Assembly: GCA_913009315.1 (NCBI GenBank)
Contig: CAJVZA010000015.1
Span: forward strand, 1-32,447
DNA: 32,447 nucleotides
Direction of reading: 5' to 3'
Source of the DNA: an uncultured Hippea sp.
GTDB taxonomy: Bacteria; Campylobacterota_A; Desulfurellia; JAADFJ01
The notes below the pieces were generated by a model. The model was not told the origin of the DNA. It ran no database searches and saw only the letters and a list, made by a program, of their open reading frames with translations. Shown here piece by piece: positions 22,605 through 29,706 of this stretch. The position numbers were made by a program, and so were the translations under genes. Within the stretch, counting starts at the first letter, position 1. Every line of letters starts with the position of its first letter.

Positions 22605-23460
22605 GAGAAGTTTTATTAGTTTATTGGCTGTGGGCATGCTCATGCCTATGGCACAATTTGCGTCCGCAGCTAATTGCGGCGTATCCGCGGGCGGCGGTCC
22701 GGGATATTCGGTGCAGAAGCTCATTACACCATCAGGTATTACTTTAACCCTACCTGTTAAGTGGGGTAATCTTGGCAAGCAAATGGTTCAATACGGTGTT
22801 ATTGATAAAAATAAGTTTGAATCGCTTTATGCAGCAAGAGGCGGTCTGAATCGCCGGGAAGCAAATTTACTTTACGGCGATCATAACGGAAATTTGAAAA
22901 TAAATAGGCAAAATTCCCGTTTGATACTCAATTTGTTATGGGGACTTGGATTCGGCAACAAGAATCAGGTATTAAATTCATTAAGCTCTCCCCGTTTTGG
23001 CGGTGATCCGAGCCGGTTTGCCTCTACAGGAGGGTGGACATTATCCAATGGGCGCATGATGAATCATTTTGATAAATATAATCTTGTTAAACTTACACCG
23101 CAGCAGCAAAAACTTGTAGAACGTGTAGCACGTAATATATATCGTCCCTGCTGCAACAATCCGACAGCTCTTCCTGATTGCAATCACGGTATGGCAATGC
23201 TGGGACTTTTGGAGCTTATGGCTTCTCAAAATGTTACTGAACAAAACATGTACAAAACTGCATGGCAGGTTGTTTCTTACTGGTTTCCAAATACATATTC
23301 TGCAATTAATACGTATTTCACAAAGCATGGTCTTGATGTGCTTCCGCAGACAGCATTGTCAGCTAAATATTTAAGTGCAACAGGCTATAGAAATGTTCTC
23401 GCCGGCATAAGAGGCCGGTCGCAGCGGTCCGGTAGTACCGGCGGCGGCTGCGGCGTGTAA
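22591..23460 (+). CDS. Probable Tat-exported protein of unknown function
   Basis: A 289-residue protein, ATG start with AGGAGG, overlapping the previous gene by 14 bp. The N-terminus SRRSFISLLAVG fits a twin-arginine signal, with cleavage near ASA (residue 26). The most conserved-looking stretch is NIYRPCCNNPTALPDCNHGM then AMLGLLELMASQ (about 186-215), with three Cys and a His able to hold a metal or disulfides. The C-terminus ends GSTGGGCGV. Tat export would imply folding or cofactor loading before transport. No family is named with confidence. It sits directly upstream of the inserted IscB element. Confidence 0.65.
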   Translation: MSLSRRSFISLLAVGMLMPMAQFASAANCGVSAGGGPGYSVQKLITPSGITLTLPVKWGNLGKQMVQYGVIDKNKFESLYAARGGLNRREANLLYGDHNGNLKINRQNSRLILNLLWGLGFGNKNQVLNSLSSPRFGGDPSRFASTGGWTLSNGRMMNHFDKYNLVKLTPQQQKLVERVARNIYRPCCNNPTALPDCNHGMAMLGLLELMASQNVTEQNMYKTAWQVVSYWFPNTYSAINTYFTKHGLDVLPQTALSAKYLSATGYRNVLAGIRGRSQRSGSTGGGCGV

Positions 23461-23471
23461 AGGAGTCACCT

Positions 23472-23479
23472 ATGTTTAC
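23472..23479 (+). other. Start of a small gene interrupted by the IscB element
   Basis: AAAGGAG lies upstream of ATG-TTT-AC, and the IscB left end begins right after TTTAC, a target like the TTAC used by IS200/IS605 elements. Joining these 8 bases to 25341 restores an in-frame start MFTNGIHKFGMV for the membrane protein now encoded at 25282-25599. Confidence 0.55.
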
Positions 23480-23483
23480 CGCT

Positions 23484-23755
23484 CGACTGCGTCAATTACC
23501 CCCCGTTGAAACGGGGAGCTTGTGGTGGAGAGACGAACTTATCATGAGCCTCGTTAGAGAGTAGTTGAACGTGGGTATATACCGATACGGTTTGTCTGCA
23601 TATATGTTGCAGACAAAACAGACGTTGCAGGGCGACACTCCCAGCTCTGCGAGACAGAGGTGCAATCCCTTGACCTTACGTATGGTATATCGGTATGCCT
23701 CAAGGAGACAAACCATTTTTTTAAATGCCCTGATCATAGGGTTATAAGAGGTTAT
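23484..23755 (+). ncRNA. Omega RNA for IscB
   Basis: The region between the left end and the iscB start is structured and shares with the mini element the opening GCGTCAAyTACCCC, a C-rich/G-rich hairpin (CCCCGTTGAAACGGGG at 23501-23516) and GAGCTTG. Further stems include GTTTGTCTGCATATA-GCAGACAAAAC-like pairing around 23588-23615. The RNA would scaffold the IscB protein. Its guide is expected at the 5' boundary, reading the end of the preceding gene and the TTTAC target. Confidence 0.75.
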
Positions 23756-25285
23756 GTGAAGATAATTTTTACAGAGGACAAATTGGGTAATGCAGGTCAT
23801 CCTACAAGACGGTTCGACCAAATTCGTAAACTAATTAAACGCGGTGAGGTTAAGATTATAGGAGGCGGCACGTCCGGTAAACCGGTTGTAGCAATGTTTC
23901 TTAAAAAGACCTTTAATCGGTCTAAGACTATTGACAGAAAGTTTGCTATCACAGTTTCTCCCGGCTACAAGACTATCGGTTTTGCTGTAGTCGAGGCGAA
24001 AGACAATCACATGGATATTCTCTACAAAGGAGAATGTGAGACCGGTATCGATAAGATCCGCGGCAAGATGGATGACAGGAGAACCCACCGCAGACGCAGA
24101 AGATATCTGGCAAGATTCAGAAAACGCAGAATGGCAGAAAAACATAATCGTCCGCTTGCCAAGTTTAAAAAACCGAGAAACATAAGGTCCATACACAAAA
24201 CAAATGTAACATTGCAGTATGGTGTCAAAGTTCATCTCAACCTTTACGATAAGCTTTTAAAACTATGTCCTTTGCCGGCAGAGCAGACAACAAAGATAAT
24301 GGAGGCAAATACATTTAACATCAGAAAAATGACATGGGGCGCTTGTTACGGCAAAGAATATAAAGTATCCCCACGTATCACTCCTTACATCCACACAGAC
24401 ACCCACACTCACACACATCACTCACACTCACACAGTTCACCGCCAAAGGTATGCTTTGTTTGCGGATCAACCGAACACCTTCAAAAGCACCACCTCATCC
24501 AACGAAAGCAGCGTGGTACCGATGTATCTGAAAACTTGATATTCTTATGTAAAAGTTGTCACGAAGATGTTCATTTAGGGCATATCTATCTGCCTATAGC
24601 AGGTATGGATATTAAACAATGGAGAGCGCTTGGAACTATGAATGCCATAGCAGGTAGTTTACAGCATAAGTATAGTGACGATATACATTTTATCCCCGCC
24701 TACGATATGGCGGCATACAGACGAGAACTCGGATTATCCAAAGACCATGATACAGATGCGGTTGCCAATGCAATGTTGTTTTTTAAATGCAGTTATCTTA
24801 CGAATACGCCCATTCATACGATATTTAAAAAGGTAAAGCGACATAGTAGGGCAAGGATACACGCCCTAAGAGAAAGACATTACAAGCTTGATGGTAAGAC
24901 TGTAGCTTGCAACCGTAGAAAGAGAACCGATCAGAAAGACCATCCGTCATTAAAAGAATTCAGACAACAGAATCCATCGCTGGTAGGCAAGCTGAAGGTC
25001 TATCCCGGAAAGAAGTCGCTTAACCCTTTTCGGAAAAACATGCCAACTATTACAGGTGATGTATGGACAACCGACACAAATAAGGGCAATGCAAGGTTTG
25101 TTGCCAACGGTGTTACCGATAAAGTGTATCTGTATTCTCCTATGCTGACAAATATTATAAGCAAAAACTATATCAAACCGGACAGATGCAGGCGAATTAT
25201 CAGGCATGAGGGCATAGTTGTCATGCAAAACCGATTGCAAAAGCCGTTTATGCAATCTCAAATTAAAGCGGGAGGTTTATTATGA
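23756..25285 (+). CDS. iscB: IscB RNA-guided nuclease, RuvC-I Asp replaced by Ser
   Basis: 509 residues from GTG 23756 (AGAGG just upstream). The frame extends further up but only through the omega RNA. A diverged PLMP-like region (1-60, GHPTRRF in place of PLMP) is followed by RuvC-I FAITVSPGYKTIGFAVVE (67-80), where S68 replaces the usual catalytic Asp. The Arg-rich bridge helix is RTHRRRRRYLARFRKRR (109-125), and RuvC-II has E183. A His-rich insert (212-227) precedes an HNH with C233/C236, H245-H246, N260 and C265/C268-H269. RuvC-III HDTDAVANAM keeps H331 and D334. A ~170-residue C-terminal part would bind RNA and target. With HNH intact and RuvC compromised, it may be a nickase. Its stop overlaps the next gene's ATG. 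Confidence 0.85.
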   Translation: MKIIFTEDKLGNAGHPTRRFDQIRKLIKRGEVKIIGGGTSGKPVVAMFLKKTFNRSKTIDRKFAITVSPGYKTIGFAVVEAKDNHMDILYKGECETGIDKIRGKMDDRRTHRRRRRYLARFRKRRMAEKHNRPLAKFKKPRNIRSIHKTNVTLQYGVKVHLNLYDKLLKLCPLPAEQTTKIMEANTFNIRKMTWGACYGKEYKVSPRITPYIHTDTHTHTHHSHSHSSPPKVCFVCGSTEHLQKHHLIQRKQRGTDVSENLIFLCKSCHEDVHLGHIYLPIAGMDIKQWRALGTMNAIAGSLQHKYSDDIHFIPAYDMAAYRRELGLSKDHDTDAVANAMLFFKCSYLTNTPIHTIFKKVKRHSRARIHALRERHYKLDGKTVACNRRKRTDQKDHPSLKEFRQQNPSLVGKLKVYPGKKSLNPFRKNMPTITGDVWTTDTNKGNARFVANGVTDKVYLYSPMLTNIISKNYIKPDRCRRIIRHEGIVVMQNRLQKPFMQSQIKAGGLL

Positions 25286-25599
25286 AAATTAAACGGGAAA
25301 CAAATTCGCTACATCCCCTATCTAAAGAAAGGGGTATTGCGAATGGGATTCATAAGTTTGGAATGGTTATACTTTTATTGATCATAGTTCAACGTTATAT
25401 GCCCGGCGCATATTATACGGGCGATACCGTTAATTATATTTATGAAAGAGTATGGGCTATTGATCAACCGAAAGCGCATACTCGATTAACTTATAAAACC
25501 AAAACGCTTACGGGTAAAGAAAAATTATATCGTAATTCATTGTTAAATTTCAAATCTAATATCCTTCGAAAAATGGCAGGCGGCGGTTTTGATAAATAG
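25282..25599 (+). CDS. Small membrane protein with an IscB-element-derived N-terminus
   Basis: A 105-residue frame whose ATG overlaps the iscB stop (TTATGA), with GGGAGG upstream. The first ~20 residues read through the element's right-end hairpin. The native part starts about GIHKFGMVILLLIIVQRYMP with one membrane segment, then a basic, strand/helix-mixed periplasmic or cytosolic tail (KAHTRLTYKTKTLTGKEKLY). It ends 11 bp inside trbC. The original start is probably the ATG at 23472. Not recognised as a named Tra protein; the place between envelope genes and TrbC suggests a T4SS part. Confidence 0.6.
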   Translation: MKIKRETNSLHPLSKERGIANGIHKFGMVILLLIIVQRYMPGAYYTGDTVNYIYERVWAIDQPKAHTRLTYKTKTLTGKEKLYRNSLLNFKSNILRKMAGGGFDK

Positions 25600-26395
25600 A
25601 ATTATTTTACTTTTATTTCTACTTTTTACTTTTGATCTTTCTTATGCTGCCGGTACTGATAATTTCAGCGCCGGCAGTGGCGTTCAGCTTAAAAACAATT
25701 ATTTCAAACAAAAAAAGAATACAAAAAAATATCAAAAATTATTGAAAAATTTTCATAACAAATATACATCTGAAGCAAAAAGCCTTGCGCTGCATGATTA
25801 TGTAGATTTTCAAAACAATATAGCCAAGCAAATGAAAAATATGAAGAATATAGTCAATTCTTTTGCAGGTATTCACCCAACAAAGAAATCTGTTCAATAT
25901 TACAATAATTTCTTTCGTAATACCGATAGACTTTATATATTCATATCAAGCAGCATTCCAATCAGCACCCTTCGCAATTATGCGCAGATTGTAAGCATTC
26001 TTAAAAATAAAAATATCTATTTTGTGATGAGGGGATGTGTAGATAGCTGTCATACAATAGCGCCGACTAAAGCCTTTATACATCAAATTATTGCACTTAA
26101 CAAAAAGGGAAATAAGGTTTTGCCGATTATTCACGGCATACAAATAGATCCTCTTTTGTTCAGATTGTATAATATTAAGCGCGTACCTGTTTTTGTGTAC
26201 GCAAAGAATGTTAATCCTCTTAATATTACAAGAAGTCAGGGGTGGCTGAAGAATCTTTCAGGTACTCCAGTATTTTATAAAAGTGCGGGTGACTGGTCAT
26301 TTAAGTATCATATTGAACAACTTGCGGATATGAGTCGGTCTCAGGAATTGGCGGATTTATATCATCAGTTGAATCAAAACTGGTACACGAGATAG
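25589..26395 (+). CDS. trbC: F-type pilus assembly protein TrbC
   Basis: A 268-residue protein with a signal peptide (cleavage near SYA, residue 20). The TrbC signature is clear: LYIFISSSIPISTLRNYAQI (about 115-134), FVMRGCVDSC, then IIHGIQIDPLLFRLYNIKRV with PVFVYAKN, a thioredoxin-like fold in which the partner protein decides the fold of F-pilus assembly factors. TrbC works with TraW in the periplasm for pilus extension. The N-terminal ~95 residues are Lys/Asn-rich and unlike the family. The ATG/GTG-type start overlaps the previous gene. Confidence 0.85.
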   Translation: MINRIILLLFLLFTFDLSYAAGTDNFSAGSGVQLKNNYFKQKKNTKKYQKLLKNFHNKYTSEAKSLALHDYVDFQNNIAKQMKNMKNIVNSFAGIHPTKKSVQYYNNFFRNTDRLYIFISSSIPISTLRNYAQIVSILKNKNIYFVMRGCVDSCHTIAPTKAFIHQIIALNKKGNKVLPIIHGIQIDPLLFRLYNIKRVPVFVYAKNVNPLNITRSQGWLKNLSGTPVFYKSAGDWSFKYHIEQLADMSRSQELADLYHQLNQNWYTR

Positions 26396-26397
26396 TT

Positions 26398-26625
26398 ATG
26401 TCTAATCAAAAAGGTTATATTCATATCATTGTTATTACAATAATTTTAGCGATTATATTTTCATTGCTTTTTTTGTTTCCTAAAACCAAGGAAGCTATCA
26501 GAACAGGGATGGAATCTATCGTGCAGAATGCTCCTGCGGCCAAAAATAAAATCAATGCGGCCGACAGCAGGCTGAGTAATTCCATCAAACAAATTACAGG
26601 AAAAATCAATGCGCTTGGCAAATAG
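26398..26625 (+). CDS. Small single-span membrane protein
   Basis: A 75-residue protein starting 2 bp after trbC and overlapping traF by 17 bp. One strong N-terminal membrane helix (IHIIVITIILAIIFSLLFLF) is followed by an amphipathic, helical tail (AAKNKINAADSRLSNSIKQI). No family recognised. Tight packing indicates a small T4SS accessory protein. Confidence 0.6.
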   Translation: MSNQKGYIHIIVITIILAIIFSLLFLFPKTKEAIRTGMESIVQNAPAAKNKINAADSRLSNSIKQITGKINALGK

Positions 26626-27745
26626 GATTTTCGTATCTCTTATATTACTGTTTTCATCTGTCAATCTTTATGCAGGCAGATTTAATCCTGCGTCAAATTT
26701 TGTTAACGATGATAACATTGTTAACAATAATCAGCTTCAAAAAAGTATATCATTATTAAATCAAAATATAGAACATGAAAAAGAAAAATCCTTTATCTCA
26801 AATATCAAAATAGGCAATGTTGTTCAATATCAAAACAGAAAATATAAAATCGATAAAAATAAAAACAATCTAATTTATTTATGCCCTTATTATACAAATA
26901 ATTTTTACAGCAGTCATAATTGGGGCTGGTTTTACGGTAAGGATTGTTTATGGATAGATAAAGTTAAACTTGCAAAAAATAAATATGAAAAACAGATTGA
27001 GAAATTTGCAAGCGAGAAAGATCTGGAAAAACAGATTCCATGGTTGAAAATAAACAATAAACAGTGGCTTGCTACCCGCAGCATTCCTGAATTTCAGCAT
27101 TATTTCAAGATATTAAAAAATATAGCAGTAATAAAACCAACGCCGCGCAATATGCAGGCGTATATGTCGATGCAGGATATGGCAAGGCGTAAAAGTGTGG
27201 TTTTTGCTCACAGCATGGTTAATTTCGTATTGGATCATCCCGAATATAATATGCAGAAGAATTTCGGATCAAACGGCTGGTCGTACCGTACTTTAAAGTC
27301 TTATCACAGCAAAGTAAAAAAGAAATATCTGTCCGATAACAGTGGGCGTGTCGGTATCTATCTTTTGATTAAGGGTAATTGTCCTTACTGCAATCAACAG
27401 GAAAAAGTATTGAACTGGTTATCGGCAGATTACAATTTGACAACGGTTTTAGTTACAAAGGATTATTGTCCCGCCAACAGTAAGATGACTTGCGTTGTAG
27501 ACTCGGAGTTATCAAAACTGTTTCACATAAAATATTTCCCTACAACGGTTATGGTATATAAACGCAGTAATGGCAAACCGGCCTTTCAGCCTGTCGGATC
27601 GGGGCTGATTAACGAGGAGCAGCTGTCTAATCGTTTATATTATTATACAAAAATTATCAAAGCCGTTGACAATGGCAACAATAATCCTTATGTGCCGGTT
27701 CAAACCGTCACTCAAAATATCAATATCAATCGGAGTTTGCGTTGA
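26609..27745 (+). CDS. traF: Conjugal transfer protein TraF (thioredoxin fold)
   Basis: A 378-residue protein, signal peptide with cleavage after YAG or LYA (residues 20-23). The TraF family block GRVGIYLLIKGNCPYCNQQ carries a CPYC pair (C258, C261). The long N-terminal part shows the usual Trp-rich segment (HNWGWFYGKDCLWID) and WLATRSIPEF. The C-terminal thioredoxin half contains IKYFPTTVMVYKR with the cis-Pro. In F plasmids TraF is a periplasmic T4SS protein, without the active-site pair. Here the redox motif is present, so it may be enzymatic. It is about 100 residues longer than the F-plasmid version. Confidence 0.85.
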   Translation: MRLANRIFVSLILLFSSVNLYAGRFNPASNFVNDDNIVNNNQLQKSISLLNQNIEHEKEKSFISNIKIGNVVQYQNRKYKIDKNKNNLIYLCPYYTNNFYSSHNWGWFYGKDCLWIDKVKLAKNKYEKQIEKFASEKDLEKQIPWLKINNKQWLATRSIPEFQHYFKILKNIAVIKPTPRNMQAYMSMQDMARRKSVVFAHSMVNFVLDHPEYNMQKNFGSNGWSYRTLKSYHSKVKKKYLSDNSGRVGIYLLIKGNCPYCNQQEKVLNWLSADYNLTTVLVTKDYCPANSKMTCVVDSELSKLFHIKYFPTTVMVYKRSNGKPAFQPVGSGLINEEQLSNRLYYYTKIIKAVDNGNNNPYVPVQTVTQNININRSLR

Positions 27746-28167
27746 AAATATTAAAGAAGTCTCTTTTTATTTTCGCTATTATTCTCTTTGCTTCCAATTC
27801 TTATGCTGGTCGGACTAATTTTCTAATAAACCATGCCGATAAGATAGGCTTATATTTTTTTTATGATGCAGCTTGTGAATATTGCCACATGCAGCTGCCT
27901 ATAGTAGAGCAGCTGCATAAAGCATACGGAATCAGCGTATTGATAATTAGTGAAAATGGTTGTCCGACCGCAAAAGACTTACCGTGTTCGGATCATCCCG
28001 AACTGTTTACCAAATTTCACGTGATATATCATCCTGTAATAATAATGGTTTATCGCGGTCAGTCGGGCAAACCGATATTTCATCAGATCGGCATAGGATT
28101 AACTGATTTTAATACGTTAACAAGTAGAATTTATTACTACACCAAGCATCGGCAGGGAGGCAACTAA
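27742..28167 (+). CDS. Second TraF/TrbB-like thioredoxin protein
   Basis: A 141-residue protein overlapping traF by 4 bp, with a signal peptide (cleavage near SYA, residue 22). The thioredoxin motif is AACEYCHMQ (C45, C48) in IGLYFFYDAACEYC. The later part IISENGCPTAKDLPC and YHPVIIMVYRGQSGKPIF parallels the C-terminal half of the neighbouring TraF, including the GCP/DYCP insert. It looks like a duplicated and shortened TraF domain. It may be the reducing or oxidising partner of TraF/TrbC/TraH, as TrbB is in F. Confidence 0.8.
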   Translation: MKILKKSLFIFAIILFASNSYAGRTNFLINHADKIGLYFFYDAACEYCHMQLPIVEQLHKAYGISVLIISENGCPTAKDLPCSDHPELFTKFHVIYHPVIIMVYRGQSGKPIFHQIGIGLTDFNTLTSRIYYYTKHRQGGN

Positions 28168-29705
28168 TGTTTAGACAATATCTTACCAAATTCATAGCAG
28201 TTATATTATCAATATCACTTCTGTCGGTGCCGGTGTTTGCCGATATGAACAGCTATTTGACGGATACTTTAACTAATATGAAGGCACTATCCTATCATGC
28301 TTACAGCGGCCAGCAGCGCGGCTATTTTGTCGGCGGTTCTGCCCGATTCAAGCCTCCATCAACTACCATACAGCCGTTTTCCGTAACCGCTCCGAAAATT
28401 ACCAATAACGGCTGCGGCGGCATCGATGTTATTATGGGAGGCTTCAGCTATCTGAACTTCCAATATTTAGTTAAAAAGCTTCAGGCAATATTACAGGCAG
28501 CTCCGGCATTTGCTTTTCAGCTGGCGTTGAAAACCTTCCTGCCGCAGGTTTCAACAATATTAAGTGATCTTGAATCTATAGCTGATTCCATTAACGGCTT
28601 GAATGTTAATAGCTGTGCAGCAGCTAAACAGCTGGTAGCTGTGGCAGGAGGAGCTCTCGGAAAAGGGATAAATAACAGTAAATTAGTCAATGCTTCCGCA
28701 AGGATGCAGGCGAGTGGTCAAAATGGATTTTACGGCGGAGCTTTAGCACAGGCCGGAAGTAACCTCGGTTCAGCATGGCATACATTTTTAAGTGACATGA
28801 AAAGCTCATTTACTACTCAAAATACAGGTTCAGGAACAGGAGGAAGCACTTCTACTCAAAAAGACTTAGCTCTTGGTGTACCTTGTGAGGGAATAATAAA
28901 AGCTGTCAATGATGCTTACAGTGTCAGCACATCTTTCGGGACAGGTGATTTTACAGAATTTGTTAGAACTATTGCAGGTGATATTGCACCAACTGAAAAC
29001 TGCACTCCAGGTGGAGGACCATATCAAAAAGTTGAGTACATACTGCCTGCTACAACCAATATGGGAAAGCTTTTAAGTACAATGGCCATCGGGAACGGCA
29101 ACGGTACAAACGGTACGATGCAGCTGTGCAGCAGTGTTGCCAAATTAAGACAGGATACCTGTACATCTAAATTGGTAACGCCTATATCCGTAAAAGTTAA
29201 AACGACAATACAGGCAATTGAAGCTTCTATTGCAAGCGGCGGGGCAGCATTAACTTACTCGCAGATTGCTCTTATTAACGCAAGTGATATTCCAATTTTC
29301 GCTTTCCTGAAAGCTGCCGCATTAAGCAATGTTCCGGGTTTCTATGATGCTATGAATGAGAAACTTGTTGAAGCTGTATCCTATGAAATAGCATACCATG
29401 CATTAAAAGCATTAATGATGGACACATACAAAGAAACAAATCTTGCAAGATCGCAAATAAAACATGGCAAAGCGGGCGCTGCCGAGGCGGAAATATCAGA
29501 AGCTGAAAAATCATTACAAACTGAACTGAATTTCCAGTATCGCAGTTTGGAACAAACATACTCTATGAAAATAAAGAAATATCAGTCAATAATAGGCAAC
29601 TTTTATGATCAGTATAAAAATGTCGAAGGGGCACTAAATCAGGTTATATCTCATAGCTCTATAGGCAATAGCTATAAATTGCAGAAGATGCTGGGTAAAA
29701 GTTAA
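28167..29705 (+). CDS. traH: Conjugal transfer protein TraH
   Basis: A 512-residue protein, starting at the last base of the previous stop. A signal peptide (cleavage near VFA, residue 25) is followed by the diagnostic TraH block: QQRGYFVGGSARFKPPS, then NNGCGGIDVIMGGFSYLNFQ and FAFQLALKTFLPQVS, INGLNVNSCAAAKQLV. The C-terminal 90 residues are helical, with coiled-coil character (EAEISEAEKSLQTELNFQYR). TraH is a periplasmic/outer-membrane F-type protein needed for pilus extension and mating-pair formation, together with TraF, TraW, TrbC, TraU and TrbI. Confidence 0.9.
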   Translation: MFRQYLTKFIAVILSISLLSVPVFADMNSYLTDTLTNMKALSYHAYSGQQRGYFVGGSARFKPPSTTIQPFSVTAPKITNNGCGGIDVIMGGFSYLNFQYLVKKLQAILQAAPAFAFQLALKTFLPQVSTILSDLESIADSINGLNVNSCAAAKQLVAVAGGALGKGINNSKLVNASARMQASGQNGFYGGALAQAGSNLGSAWHTFLSDMKSSFTTQNTGSGTGGSTSTQKDLALGVPCEGIIKAVNDAYSVSTSFGTGDFTEFVRTIAGDIAPTENCTPGGGPYQKVEYILPATTNMGKLLSTMAIGNGNGTNGTMQLCSSVAKLRQDTCTSKLVTPISVKVKTTIQAIEASIASGGAALTYSQIALINASDIPIFAFLKAAALSNVPGFYDAMNEKLVEAVSYEIAYHALKALMMDTYKETNLARSQIKHGKAGAAEAEISEAEKSLQTELNFQYRSLEQTYSMKIKKYQSIIGNFYDQYKNVEGALNQVISHSSIGNSYKLQKMLGKS

Positions 29706-29706
29706 T

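Larger units (their letters stand above)
23480..25340 (+). mobile_element. IscB element (IS200/IS605-type ends, no transposase)
   Basis: The left end is at the TTTAC target at 23475-23479 and opens with GCGTCAATTACCCC. The right end has the hairpin CCCCT-A-TCT / AGA-A-AGGGG (25315-25334) followed by TATTGC. It carries an omega RNA and iscB but no TnpA. Ends are inferred from target, hairpin and restoration of the host reading frame, and are accurate to a few bases. Confidence 0.65.

Noticed and set aside
23660-23755. Extending iscB upstream to 23660
   Set aside because: The frame is open but runs through the omega RNA; GTG 23756 has a ribosome-binding site and begins where IscB similarity starts.
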